From: TMED8 sp038125725
GTDB lineage: Bacteria > Pseudomonadota > Alphaproteobacteria > Rhodospirillales > Casp-alpha2
DNA length: 64,000 bases
Assembly (NCBI GenBank): GCA_038125725.1
Contig: JAYPEK010000016.1
Span: 1 to 64,000, forward strand
Direction of reading: 5' to 3'
Shown here piece by piece: positions 1-8,569 of this stretch. Made by a program: the position numbers and the translations under genes. The notes beneath the pieces are model-generated. The model saw only the letters and a program-made list of their open reading frames with translations, made no database searches and had not been told where the DNA came from. The number at the start of each line of letters is the position of its first letter. Position 1 is the first letter of the stretch.

Positions 1-1115
1 TGATGAACGTCATCAACGAGACCGGCGCATTGCCGACCCGCAACCACCGCGACGTGCAGTTCGAGGGCGCCAACAACATTTCCGCCGAAGCCATGGCGGA
101 ACCGCGTGAATCGGACGGCAAGCCGAATTTGGTCCGCAACCAGGCCTGTTTCGGCTGCACCATCGCCTGCGGGCGGGTTTCGACCATCGATCGCACCCAC
201 TACACGGTGAAGGACCGGCCGGAATACCAGAAGGCGTCCGGCGGGCTCGAGTACGAAGCCGCCTGGGCGCTCGGTGCCGCCACCGGCGTCGATGATCTGG
301 ACGCGCTCACCTTCGCCAACTTCATCTGCAACGAGCAGGGCTTCGATCCGATTTCCTTCGGCGCCACGGTCGGCGCGGCGATGGAACTGTTCGAGGACGG
401 CGTTATCACCACCGACAATACCGGCGGCATCGAGCTCAAGTTCGGCTCCGCCGAGGCGCTCACCACGCTGGCCGAACTGACCGGCAAGGGCGAGGGCTTC
501 GGTGCCGAGATCGGTCTCGGTTCCAAGCTTCTGTGTGAAAAGTACGGGCATCCGGAATTGTCGATGTCGGTCAAGGGCCAGGAGTTCCCGGCCTACGACT
601 CGCGCGGCATCCAGGGCATGGGCCTGACCTATGCCACCTCGAACCGCGGCGCCTGCCATCTGCGCAGCTACACCGTGGCCTCCGAGGTGTTGGGCATTCC
701 GGAAAAGACCGATCCGCTCGCCACCGACGGCAAGGCCGGCCTGGTGAAGGCCTTCCAGGACGCCACGGCGGCGTTCGATTCGTCGGGGCTGTGCATCTTC
801 ACCTCGTTCGCCTGGACGCTGGAAGACGTGGCGCCGCAGGTGGATGCGGCCTGCGAGGGCGATTGGACGGCGGAGAAGCTTCTCGAAGTGGGCGAGCGCA
901 TCTGGAACCTGGAGCGCAAGTTCAACAACGACGCGGGCTTCACGGCGGCAGACGACAAGCTGCCCGAGCGTTTGGTCAAGGACGCGGCCAAGACCGGTCC
1001 CGCCGAGGGCAAGGTCAACGGCCTCGACAAGATGCTGCCCGAATACTACGAGCTGCGCGGCTGGACCCAGGACGGCGTGCCGTCGAACGAGACGCTGGAT
1101 CGTCTCGCGCTGTAA
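1..1115 (+). CDS. aldehyde:ferredoxin oxidoreductase, C-terminal part (5' partial)
   Basis: This is the C-terminal ~370 residues of a tungsten/molybdenum-bis-pyranopterin aldehyde oxidoreductase of the AOR family, which oxidises aldehydes to acids with ferredoxin or a partner flavoprotein. The reading frame is open to the window edge and full-length members have about 600 residues, so the cofactor-binding N-terminal domain lies upstream. The 4Fe-4S ligands are visible as CFGCTIAC (residues 49-56) with a fourth Cys in SSGLCIF. The pterin-contacting segments EFPAYDSRGIQGMG and ATSNRGACHLR are also present. It heads a same-strand operon with a FAD oxidoreductase and a MoaD-like protein. Whether the metal is W or Mo cannot be told from the sequence. 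Confidence 0.9.
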   Translation, partial: MNVINETGALPTRNHRDVQFEGANNISAEAMAEPRESDGKPNLVRNQACFGCTIACGRVSTIDRTHYTVKDRPEYQKASGGLEYEAAWALGAATGVDDLDALTFANFICNEQGFDPISFGATVGAAMELFEDGVITTDNTGGIELKFGSAEALTTLAELTGKGEGFGAEIGLGSKLLCEKYGHPELSMSVKGQEFPAYDSRGIQGMGLTYATSNRGACHLRSYTVASEVLGIPEKTDPLATDGKAGLVKAFQDATAAFDSSGLCIFTSFAWTLEDVAPQVDAACEGDWTAEKLLEVGERIWNLERKFNNDAGFTAADDKLPERLVKDAAKTGPAEGKVNGLDKMLPEYYELRGWTQDGVPSNETLDRLAL

Positions 1116-1224
1116 CGGTTGACAGGGAGGGGATGGCCGAAGGGAGTGGGGCTCCGTCACCGGAGCCCGCTCCCGCCGGCTTTCTCAACCGTGACGACCC
1201 TTTGGAACCCCGAGGGAGAATGAC

Positions 1225-2463
1225 ATGACCTATGTCGTCGTGGGCGCCGGGCCGGCCGGCGTCGTCGCCGCCGAGACCCTGCGCAAGACGGATCCGGCAA
1301 CCGATGTCGTGCTGATCGGCGGCGAGCCCGAACCGCCGTACTCACGCATGGCGATCCCCTATTACCTGACCGGCAAGATCGATGAGGCCGGAACTTATCT
1401 CCGCAAGACCGACGGTCATTACGATACGCTCGGCATCAGCTACCGCCAGGGCCATGTGGAGAGCGTCGATGCCGCCGCCGGCAAGCTGACCTTGGCGGGC
1501 GGCGACACGCAGGCCTTCGACAAGCTGCTGATCGCCACCGGCGCCAGCCCGATCAAGCCGCCAGTGGAAGGCCTGGAGCTTCCCGGCGTGCACCATTGCT
1601 GGACGCTGGAGGACGCGCGCAAGATCGTCAGTCTCGCCGGCGAGGGCGCCGACGTGGTGCTGATCGGCGCGGGCTTCATCGCCTGCATCATCCTGGAATC
1701 GCTGGTCGAGCGCGGCGTTAATCTGACCGTCGTCGAGATGGAAGACCGCATGCTGCCGCGCATGATGGACGAGACCGGCGGCGAGATGATCAAGCGCTGG
1801 TGCGAACAGAAGGGCGTGCGGGTACGCACCGGTGCGCGGGTGACCAAGCTGGCCGCCGGCGGCGATGCCACGCTGACGGTCGATCTCGACAGCGGCGAGC
1901 AGATTCCGGCGCATCTGGTGGTGGTTGCCGCGGGTGTCGCGTCGAATACCGGCTTCCTGGAGGGCTCCGGCGTCGACGTGAAGACCGGCGTCGTCGTCGA
2001 CAAGCACCTGCAGTCCACCCAGCCCAACATCTATGCCGCCGGCGACTGCGCGGAGGGGCCGGATTTCTCCACCGGCGGCTGGATGGTGCACGCCATTCAG
2101 CCGACCGCCACCGAGCACGGCCGCGTCGCGGCGCTCAACATGGCGGGCAAGGCCATGGAGTACCAGGGCAGCCTGATCATGAACGTGCTCGACACCATGG
2201 GCCTGATCTCTGTCAGTTACGGCCAGTGGGAAGGCGTCGCGGGCGGCGACCGGGCCGTGGCCGTCGACGAGGACGGTTTCAAGTATCTTCGCCTCGAGTT
2301 CGACGGCGACCAACTGGTCGGCTGCCTGAGCCTCGGGCGCACCGATCATGTCGGCGTGTTGCGCGGCCTGATCCAGTCGCGCCGGCACCTGGGCGAATGG
2401 AAAGAGCGGCTGATGGACGATCCGCACCGCTTCATGGAAGCCTACGTGGACGGTTCGCAGTAG
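1225..2463 (+). CDS. NAD(P)/FAD-dependent oxidoreductase
   Basis: A 412-residue pyridine-nucleotide-disulfide-type flavoprotein. The N-terminal FAD fold has GAGPAGVVAAE, the central NAD(P) fold has LIGAGFIACIILE, and the second FAD contact is IYAAGDCAEG. No redox CxxC is present, so it is a ferredoxin/NADH-reductase-like member rather than a disulfide reductase. The start ATG follows a clear ribosome site (gagggag). It sits 109 bases after the AOR gene and its stop overlaps the GTG of the MoaD-like gene by one base. By context it probably moves electrons between the AOR enzyme and NAD(P); this partner role is inferred. Confidence 0.85.
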   Translation: MTYVVVGAGPAGVVAAETLRKTDPATDVVLIGGEPEPPYSRMAIPYYLTGKIDEAGTYLRKTDGHYDTLGISYRQGHVESVDAAAGKLTLAGGDTQAFDKLLIATGASPIKPPVEGLELPGVHHCWTLEDARKIVSLAGEGADVVLIGAGFIACIILESLVERGVNLTVVEMEDRMLPRMMDETGGEMIKRWCEQKGVRVRTGARVTKLAAGGDATLTVDLDSGEQIPAHLVVVAAGVASNTGFLEGSGVDVKTGVVVDKHLQSTQPNIYAAGDCAEGPDFSTGGWMVHAIQPTATEHGRVAALNMAGKAMEYQGSLIMNVLDTMGLISVSYGQWEGVAGGDRAVAVDEDGFKYLRLEFDGDQLVGCLSLGRTDHVGVLRGLIQSRRHLGEWKERLMDDPHRFMEAYVDGSQ

Positions 2464-2714
2464 TGAAGGTCACGCTCAAGCTCTATGCGCTGCTCGGCAA
2501 GTACCTGCCGCCGGAAGCGAAGAAGAACGAGGTCCCGCTGGAGATCGAAGACGGTACCAGCGTGACGGCGCTGCTCGACCGCTACAATGTGCCGCGAGAG
2601 ATGTGCCACCTGGTGCTGATCAACGGCAGCTTCGTGCCGCCCGGCACGCGCGATGCGGCGCTGTTGAAGGACGGCGATGCGCTGGCCGTCTGGCCGCCGG
2701 TCGCCGGCGGCTGA
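2463..2714 (+). CDS. MoaD/ThiS-family small sulfur-carrier protein
   Basis: An 83-residue ubiquitin-like protein with the MoaD/ThiS pattern: beta-grasp fold, a central LLDRYNVPRE helix and a C-terminal Gly-Gly (PVAGG). The GG end is the residue pair adenylated and thiocarboxylated by MoeB/ThiF-type enzymes. Translation probably starts at the GTG that overlaps the upstream TAG by one base, which implies translational coupling. Its place behind AOR suggests a dedicated sulfur donor for the pyranopterin dithiolene of that enzyme. No MoeB or MoaE homologue is in the window. Confidence 0.8.
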   Translation: MKVTLKLYALLGKYLPPEAKKNEVPLEIEDGTSVTALLDRYNVPREMCHLVLINGSFVPPGTRDAALLKDGDALAVWPPVAGG

Positions 2715-2728
2715 GCGGGGCGGTTCCG

Positions 2729-3028
2729 ATGCCCGGCGACGAGCCCGTCGTCATCACCAAGGAGATGGCCGTCACCCACGCGGATTTCTTCCGCTCCCTG
2801 CCGCATGCGCTGGCGGGCGAGCAGTGCACCGTCGACGGCACCCAGGTGCGGCTGGAGAGCGCCGACGGCACATGGCGGATCGAACTTGGGCCCGAGGGCA
2901 AGCGCCGGATCGCGCTGCTGGCGGTGCCGGCGACGCCGGTGACGATGGTGTTCGAAGGCTATAGCGATACGGCCCGAGAAGACGCCTTGCAGCGTTTCGA
3001 CCGTGCCTTTCAGCGGGGCGGCGGATAG
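2729..3028 (+). CDS. small hypothetical protein of the AOR operon
   Basis: A 99-residue soluble protein that I do not recognise. It has no signal peptide or membrane segment. It starts 14 bases after the MoaD-like gene, so it is almost certainly cotranscribed with the AOR operon. The sequence looks like a small alpha/beta fold: an early helix HADFFRSLPHAL, then beta-rich stretches ending LLAVPATPVTMVFEGYS and a final helix. A chaperone or assembly role for the AOR enzyme is possible but only contextual. Its stop lies 4 bases from the convergent PAS gene. Confidence 0.65.
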   Translation: MPGDEPVVITKEMAVTHADFFRSLPHALAGEQCTVDGTQVRLESADGTWRIELGPEGKRRIALLAVPATPVTMVFEGYSDTAREDALQRFDRAFQRGGG

Positions 3029-3032
3029 GGGC

Positions 3033-3566
3033 TCAATCCGGCGTCGGCGGCGCCAGTTCCTGGCATTGGAAACCGGTTTCCTCCGTCGCCGCGTCCTCGC
3101 GGATAACGATGGAGACCAGGTGCACGATCGATCCGTCGTCGTCCTGGAGTGGAAACACCAGCCGTTCGTAGTCGAACATGCGCTGCACCGGCGGGCCGAA
3201 GCTGCGCTCCTCGTTCAGGTGCACGCTGGTCAGGGTCCAGAACGGCACAGCCTCATCGCGGCAGCGGCAATAGACCTGTAGCAGTTCCGATTTGTGTTTG
3301 CCCAGGTCCACCTGATCCATGTAGAGCCCGGTGGTCTCCTGGCCGAACAACTCCACGACCCGGGTGCCGGCGTAACGTACCCGCAGGCGCTGGGAATCGG
3401 GCGCGGTGTCGAGGATCACCAGATGCGGAGCGACGGCATAGAGGTCCATGACCTCGAAATCGGCATAGCACGGCGGCCACACGTCCGCGCAGAGGCCGAG
3501 GACGTATGTCCAGAAGGCTTTCACTTCGTCCGTCCGGATGAACTCCGGCGGTGTTCCCGTCTCCAT
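3033..3566 (-). CDS. PAS domain-containing protein (PAS_5 type)
   Basis: A 177-residue single-domain protein resembling the PAS_5 family (PF07310), which is abundant in Rhodospirillales. The N-terminal FWTYVLGLCADVWPPCYADF and the central LRVRYAGTRVVELFGQETTGLYM match the family pattern. No output domain is attached, so it may sense a ligand or pass a signal to a partner protein. It lies alone between a convergent neighbour and the decarboxylase operon, 48 bases beyond the end of mmdB. Its target is unknown. Confidence 0.75.
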   Translation of the reverse strand: METGTPPEFIRTDEVKAFWTYVLGLCADVWPPCYADFEVMDLYAVAPHLVILDTAPDSQRLRVRYAGTRVVELFGQETTGLYMDQVDLGKHKSELLQVYCRCRDEAVPFWTLTSVHLNEERSFGPPVQRMFDYERLVFPLQDDDGSIVHLVSIVIREDAATEETGFQCQELAPPTPD

Positions 3567-3614
3567 TACAGGAGTATGTCAGGGTTCGAGCAAAAATTGA
3601 ACTGGGAACAGCTC

Positions 3615-4748
3615 TCAACCGCCCAGGCGGGCGATGAAATATCCGGCGACCACGGCGGTGCCGATGACGCCGGCCACGTTCGGCCCCATGGCGTGCATGA
3701 GCAGGAAATTGCCGGGATCGGCGCGCGCGCCCTCCACCTGCGAGACGCGTGCCGCCATCGGCACGGCGGACACGCCGGCGGAGCCGATCAGCGGATTGAT
3801 CGGCTCCGCCGAAACCAGGTTCATGACCTTCGCCATCAACACGCCCGACGCCGTGGCGATGCCGAAGGCGACGACGCCGAGCCCCAGGATCTTGATGGTC
3901 TCGGGCGTTAGGAAACGCTCGCCGGTCATGGTGATACCGACGCTGGTGCCGAGCAGGATGGTGACGACATTGATGATCTCGTTCTGGGCGGCCTTGCTGA
4001 GCCTTTCGGTGACGCCGCTTTCGCGCAGGAAGTTGCCCAGCATCAGCATGCCGATCAGCGCCGACGCCGCCGGCACCAGGAGGATACAAACAACCGTCAC
4101 CACCAGCGCGAAGATCAGCTTCTCCAATCGCGACACCTTGCGCAGCGAGCGCATGCGGATACGGCGCTCCCCCTCGGTGGTGAGCGCCCGCATGATCGGC
4201 GGTTGCAGCATCGGCACCAGCGCCATGTAGCTGTAGGCGGCGACCGCGATGGGGGCCAGCAGTTCCGGCGCCAGTTTGTTGGAAAGGAAGATCGACGTCG
4301 GCCCGTCGGCGCCGCCGATGATGCCGATGGCGGCGGCCTGTTCAGGCGTGAAACCCAATTGCGTGGCGCCGAGATAGGTGGCGAACACGCCGAACTGCGC
4401 CGCCGCGCCCAACAGCAAGGTGCGCGGGTTGGCGATCAGCGGGCCGAAATCTGTGAGCGCGCCGACGCCGAGAAAGATCAGCGGCGGGTAGAGTTCCAGG
4501 TGCACGCCTTGGGAGATGTAGTAGTAGAGCCCGCCGACGCCATCCTCGCCGGCTGGCGGATTGACCATGCCCTAGGTCGGCAGGTTGGCCAAGAGCGCGC
4601 CGAAGGCGATCGGCACCAAAAGCAGGGGCTCGAACTTCTTATAGACCGCCAGGTAGAACAGAACGCCTGCCAGCGCCCACATGACCATCATCTTCCAGGT
4701 CACGTCGCCGATGGCGGTCAGTTCGAAAAGCTGCTGGAAGGACTCCAT
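3615..4748 (-). pseudogene. mmdB: Na+-translocating decarboxylase beta subunit, in-frame TAG
   Basis: This encodes the membrane subunit that couples biotin decarboxylation to Na+ export (OadB/GcdB/MmdB family). The conserved cation-site motif GGADGPTSIF and the later NPLIGSAGVSAVP region are intact, and many hydrophobic helices are present. Translation from the natural ATG at 4748 gives MESFQQLF..., a good family N-terminus, but a TAG at 4572-4574 stops it after 58 codons. Reading resumes in the same frame directly afterwards at GMVNPPAGEDG. Read through, the product would be 377 residues, the normal length. It is either a nonsense mutation, a sequencing error, or a shortened protein restarted at 4568 that would lack the first helix. 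Confidence 0.85.
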
Positions 4749-4754
4749 CGATGT

Positions 4755-5133
4755 CTACCCGATGGTCACCAGCACTTGGCCTTCCTGGACGGAATCGCCG
4801 GCGCCGACATCGACGGATTTGACCGTTCCGGAACTCGGCGCCACGACCATCGATTCCATTTTCATGGCTTCCAGGCGCAACACCGCATCGCCGGCGTTGA
4901 CCGAAGCGCCGACGGAAACCAGCACCTCCAGCACCTTGCCGGCCAGCGGACTGGCGATTTGGCCGGGCGCCGCGCTGGGTGGGACGGAGGATGACATTTG
5001 CGCCGCAGGTGTTGGCGCAGGCGCCGCCGCCGGTGCCGCGACGGCGGACCGGGGGGGCGGCGGCGTCCTCGATCTCTTCCACGGTCACGTCGTAGGGGAC
5101 GCCGTCGACGGTGATTTTCAGACGCTTCATCAT
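4755..5133 (-). pseudogene. mmdC: biotin carboxyl-carrier subunit, frameshifted
   Basis: The biotinyl-lipoyl domain protein carries CO2 between the carboxyltransferase and the membrane subunit. The N-terminus MMKRLKITVDGVPYDVTVEE reads from 5133. The C-terminal biotin domain, with the biotinylation site EAMKM, reads in another frame. The break is at a run of seven G on the plus strand (5051-5057). With six, the two parts join through a Pro/Ala-rich linker (AAAPAPTPAA) typical of these subunits, to about 125 residues. The ATGA start overlaps the gamma-subunit stop. The 6-base gap to mmdB fits one operon. Sequencing error at the homopolymer is as likely as decay. Confidence 0.85.
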
Positions 5134-5489
5134 TCGGCCTGCTCCTGTTTTCGGCGGCCCGGCGCCGCCCAAGTCAATCGGTTACGCGGCACATCATGAC
5201 GCCCGAGACGGCCTTGTTCGGTCCAGGTGGCGGCGATGTGCGGCGGTGCCGCAATGCCGACCACCCGCCACGCACCCGGCAGGCTGGCGACGGCGGCGGC
5301 TATGGCTGCCACGTGGGCCGGCGGCGTGCCCGCCGTCACGCACGGTGCCGGTGCGGCGGCTGCCGGCGCCGGTGTCTCGGTTTCCAAGTGCCGGAACGCC
5401 GCCCCGACGGCGGCGCAAATACCCCACAGCGCCGCCAGCACGCCCATGACGATACCGAAGCCAGAACCGATGAAAACCAAATCCTGCAC
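5130..5489 (-). CDS. OadG-like gamma/delta subunit of Na+-pumping decarboxylase
   Basis: A 119-residue small membrane subunit. It has one N-terminal transmembrane helix (FIGSGFGIVMGVLAALWGI, about residues 5-25), an Ala/Pro-rich stretch, and a C-terminal segment with a conserved-looking WRVVGIA core. This layout matches OAD_gamma/MmdD proteins that hold the complex together. It is short and starts with GTG at 5489, preceded by an aaaggaa ribosome site. It lies 17 bases after mmdA, and its stop overlaps the start of the biotin-carrier gene. Unlike its two downstream neighbours it appears intact. Confidence 0.75.
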   Translation of the reverse strand: MQDLVFIGSGFGIVMGVLAALWGICAAVGAAFRHLETETPAPAAAAPAPCVTAGTPPAHVAAIAAAVASLPGAWRVVGIAAPPHIAATWTEQGRLGRHDVPRNRLTWAAPGRRKQEQAE

Positions 5490-5506
5490 CGCTTGCCGTT
5501 CCTTTC

Positions 5507-7060
5507 CTAAAGCGGAATATTGCCGTGTTTCTTCGGCGGCCGCTGCTGGCGCTTGGCCAACAGCGTCCTGAGCCCGAGCGCCAGGCGGGCACGCGTCTCC
5601 GCCGGTTCGATGATGTCGTGCACGAACATCTTGCCGGCCGAGAGATAGGGCGACGCGAACTCTTCGCGGTATTCGGCCGCCAGTTCGGCGGCGCGGGCGT
5701 CCGGGTCTTCGACCTCCTTGAGTTCTTGATGGTAGAGCACCCGCACCGCGCCCTCGGCCCCCATGACGGCGATTTCGGCCGTCGGCCAGGCGAGCACCAA
5801 ATCGGCGCCCATGTCGCGGCTGCACATGGCGAGGTAGGCGCCGCCGTAGGCCTTGCGCATGATCACCGTCAGTTTCGGTGTCGTCGACGAGCCGTAGGCG
5901 AACAGCATCTTGGCGCCGTGGCGGATGATGCCGCGGCGTTCCTCGGTGACGCCGGGCATGAAGCCAGGCACGTCGACCAGAGTGACGATGGGGATGTTGT
6001 AGGTATCGCACTGGCGGATGAAGCGCGCGGCCTTGTCGGCGGCGTCGATGTCGAGCGCGCCGGCCTTGACCATCGGCTGGTTGGCGACGAAACCGACGAC
6101 GATGCCGCCGATACGCCCGAATCCGACGACGATGTTGGGCGCGAATTCGCGCTGCACCTCGAGGAAGCGGCCGCCGTCGGCGATGCGCTCGATCACCTGT
6201 TTTACGTCGAAGGGCGATTTCGGGTTCTCCGGCACGAGGGCGTCGAGTTCCGGGTCGGGCGCCAGCACGAGGTCGTAGTCGAGGTCGTGCGGCGGGTCCA
6301 TCATGTTGTTTGACGGCAGGTATCCCAACAAGTCGGCGACAATTTCCACCGCATGGCCGTCGTTCTCGGCGATGAAATGGATATTCCCAGACACCGCCGC
6401 GTGCGCCTCGGCCGAGCCGATTTCCTGCATGGTGGTTTCCTGGCCGGTGGCCGCCTTGATCACCTCCGGCCCGCAGATGAACATCACCGCGTCAGAGCGG
6501 GTCATGACGATGTAATCCATCAGTGCCGGCGAATAGGCGGCGCCGCCGGCGCAGCTGCCGGCGATCACGGCGATCTGCGGCACCAGCCCCGAAAGGCGGA
6601 CGTTGCGGTTGAACACCTGACCGTAACCGGACAGCGATTCGACGCCATCCTGGATGCGCGCGCCGCCGGAATCGTTGAAGCCGACCACCGGCATGCCGGC
6701 CTTCTCGGCGTAGTCCATGATCTCGCAGATCTTGGCCGCGTGAATCTTGCCGAGCGAGCCGCCGGCGACGGTGAAATCCTGGCTGAAGGCGGCAACAGGC
6801 CGGCCGGCCACATAGCCGATGCCGGTGACGACACCGTCGGCGGCGAGCTTTTTCTTTTCCATGCCGAAGTGGTGGGTTTCGTGCTGGGCGTGGAGGCCGA
6901 ATTCCTGGAAGGTGGCTTCGCTGAATAGCGCGTCCAGCCGGTCGCGTGCCGTCATCAGGCCGCGTTGGCGCCGCTTATCCAGCTTTTCCTCGCCGCCGCC
7001 GGCCATTGCCGTTTCGCGCCTGGCGCGCAACGTCTCGAGCAGTTCCTTGGGGATGGGCAT
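5507..7060 (-). CDS. mmdA: methylmalonyl-CoA decarboxylase carboxyltransferase (alpha) subunit
   Basis: A 517-residue acyl-CoA carboxyltransferase of the MmdA/PccB family, which transfers the carboxyl group from methylmalonyl-CoA to biotin. The two crotonase-like oxyanion holes are visible as NDSGGARIQDG and GSCAGGAAYSP in the N-terminal half and as KAYGGAYLAM in the C-terminal half. Length is normal. It is the first gene of mmdA-OadG-biotin carrier-mmdB, the set that makes a sodium-pumping decarboxylase. On sequence alone it could also be a propionyl-CoA carboxylase beta chain; the downstream subunits favour the decarboxylase. No mutase or epimerase is present nearby. Confidence 0.87.
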   Translation of the reverse strand: MPIPKELLETLRARRETAMAGGGEEKLDKRRQRGLMTARDRLDALFSEATFQEFGLHAQHETHHFGMEKKKLAADGVVTGIGYVAGRPVAAFSQDFTVAGGSLGKIHAAKICEIMDYAEKAGMPVVGFNDSGGARIQDGVESLSGYGQVFNRNVRLSGLVPQIAVIAGSCAGGAAYSPALMDYIVMTRSDAVMFICGPEVIKAATGQETTMQEIGSAEAHAAVSGNIHFIAENDGHAVEIVADLLGYLPSNNMMDPPHDLDYDLVLAPDPELDALVPENPKSPFDVKQVIERIADGGRFLEVQREFAPNIVVGFGRIGGIVVGFVANQPMVKAGALDIDAADKAARFIRQCDTYNIPIVTLVDVPGFMPGVTEERRGIIRHGAKMLFAYGSSTTPKLTVIMRKAYGGAYLAMCSRDMGADLVLAWPTAEIAVMGAEGAVRVLYHQELKEVEDPDARAAELAAEYREEFASPYLSAGKMFVHDIIEPAETRARLALGLRTLLAKRQQRPPKKHGNIPL

Positions 7061-7156
7061 GACCGACGACTTTCCTTGATCTTCAGAAGATCAGGCTAAC
7101 ACACTCGTGTTGCGCGTCAAAAGGAACCGGCGTCGGCAGCCGCCCCGCGGCTCAGT

Positions 7157-8512
7157 TCACTTCTTTTTGTCGTCGTAGGGGTTGGCGCGCTTGCGCACGT
7201 TGAGGCGAAGCGGCACGCCCCAGAGGCCGAAGTCCTCGCGCAGCCCATTGGCGAGGTAGCGCAGGTAACTCTCCGGCAACTTCTCGGCACGGGTGGAGAA
7301 CAGAATGAAGGTCGGCGGGCGCGTCTTCGCCTGGGTGATGTAGCGAAGCCGGATGCGCCGCCCGGCAACGACCGGCGGCGGATGCTGGCCGGTCATGTCG
7401 GCAAGCCACTGGTTAAGGGCGGATGTCGGGACGCGGCGGTTCCAAAGCTCGTGCAGTTCGAACACTTGCGGCATCAGCTTCTCCAGCCCCTTGCCGGTCT
7501 TGGCCGAGAGCGTCAGCACCGGAATGCCACGTACCTGCGGCAAGGAGGTCTGCAACCGGTCTTCGAGGCGCTGCAGGGCAGCCTTGCGGTCGTCGGCCAC
7601 GTCCCACTTGTTGACGGCGATGATCAAGGCGCGGCCTTCCTCGATCACCTGGCGGGCGAGGGTGAGGTCCTGCTTCTCCAGGATGGCGTTGGAATCGAGC
7701 ACCAGCACCACCACCTCGGCGTACTGAATGGCGCGGCGCGAATCCTGCACCGAGAGGATTTCCAACTTCTCCTCGATGCGACCGCGGCGGCGCATGCCGG
7801 CGGTGTCGACGAGCCGCACTTCACGCCCCTCGTACTGCCAGGGAATGGTGATGGCGTCGCGGGTGATGCCGGCTTCCGGGCCGGTCAGCATGCGGTCCTG
7901 GCCCAGGAGCTTGTTGACCATGGTCGACTTGCCGACGTTGGGACGGCCGACAATGGCCATCTGCAGGGGCGGAAACTCCGCGTCCTCGTCGCTTTCGTCA
8001 TCCAGCGGGATATCGTCGGGCTCGGCGAAGGGGCGCAGCGCATCGAACAGGTCGACCATGCCGCCGCCGTGCTCGGCGGAAACCGCCAAGGGATCGCCGA
8101 GACCCAGCGCGTAGGCCTCCATGCGGCCGGCTTCGGCAGCGTGGCCCTCGCACTTGTTGGCGAGCAGGATCACCGGCGTTTCCTGGGTGCGCAGCCAATT
8201 GGCGAAATGTTCGTCCAAGGGCGTCAGTCCGGCGCGGGCGTCGATCATGAACAGCGCCACGTCGGCCTCGGCGACGGCGCGCTCCGTTTGCAGGCGCATG
8301 CGGCCCTCGAGCGCGTCTTCGTCGGCGTCTTCCAGGCCGGCGGTATCGATCAGGTGGAAGGTCAAATCGCCGACGCGAGCTTCGCCCTCGCGCCGGTCGC
8401 GCGTCACCCCCGGCGTATCATCGACGATGGCGTGGCGCTTACCGGTGAGCCGGTTGAACAGGGTGGACTTGCCGACGTTCGGACGTCCGATGATGGCGAC
8501 GGTAAGCTGCAT
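7157..8512 (-). CDS. der: ribosome biogenesis GTPase Der
   Basis: A 451-residue double-GTPase (EngA/Der) needed for 50S subunit maturation. Two tandem G domains each show GRPNVGKST, with DTAG and NKxD-type motifs (LANKCEG, AVNKWD). The C-terminal KH-like domain holds TRPPTFILFS. Length is normal. It lies downstream of bamB on the same strand with a 57-base gap, the usual proteobacterial arrangement. A short GC-rich repeat (ggggcgtggcccc) in that gap might attenuate transcription but has no T tract. Confidence 0.96.
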   Translation of the reverse strand: MQLTVAIIGRPNVGKSTLFNRLTGKRHAIVDDTPGVTRDRREGEARVGDLTFHLIDTAGLEDADEDALEGRMRLQTERAVAEADVALFMIDARAGLTPLDEHFANWLRTQETPVILLANKCEGHAAEAGRMEAYALGLGDPLAVSAEHGGGMVDLFDALRPFAEPDDIPLDDESDEDAEFPPLQMAIVGRPNVGKSTMVNKLLGQDRMLTGPEAGITRDAITIPWQYEGREVRLVDTAGMRRRGRIEEKLEILSVQDSRRAIQYAEVVVLVLDSNAILEKQDLTLARQVIEEGRALIIAVNKWDVADDRKAALQRLEDRLQTSLPQVRGIPVLTLSAKTGKGLEKLMPQVFELHELWNRRVPTSALNQWLADMTGQHPPPVVAGRRIRLRYITQAKTRPPTFILFSTRAEKLPESYLRYLANGLREDFGLWGVPLRLNVRKRANPYDDKKK

Positions 8513-8569
8513 CTTGGATCACCATTGGGGGCGTGGCCCCTAAAACCGATAAGGGGGAATGGTCGGGTC

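Noticed and set aside
1342..2427. 361-codon minus-strand reading frame
   Set aside because: Antisense of the FAD oxidoreductase; no ribosome site and no domain.
4569..4748. Pyrrolysine or other recoding at the mmdB amber codon
   Set aside because: No pyl genes or suppressor tRNA seen, the family has no known recoded residue here, and the neighbouring gene has an independent lesion, so mutation or read error is simpler.
5040..5060. Programmed frameshifting in the biotin-carrier gene
   Set aside because: The site lies in a variable Pro/Ala linker and lacks a downstream stimulator or an advantage for a two-product outcome; a surplus base is simpler.
8513..8569. Terminator between bamB and der
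   Set aside because: The GGGG-CCCC arms are only four bases and no T tract follows; both genes lie on the same strand and are probably cotranscribed.
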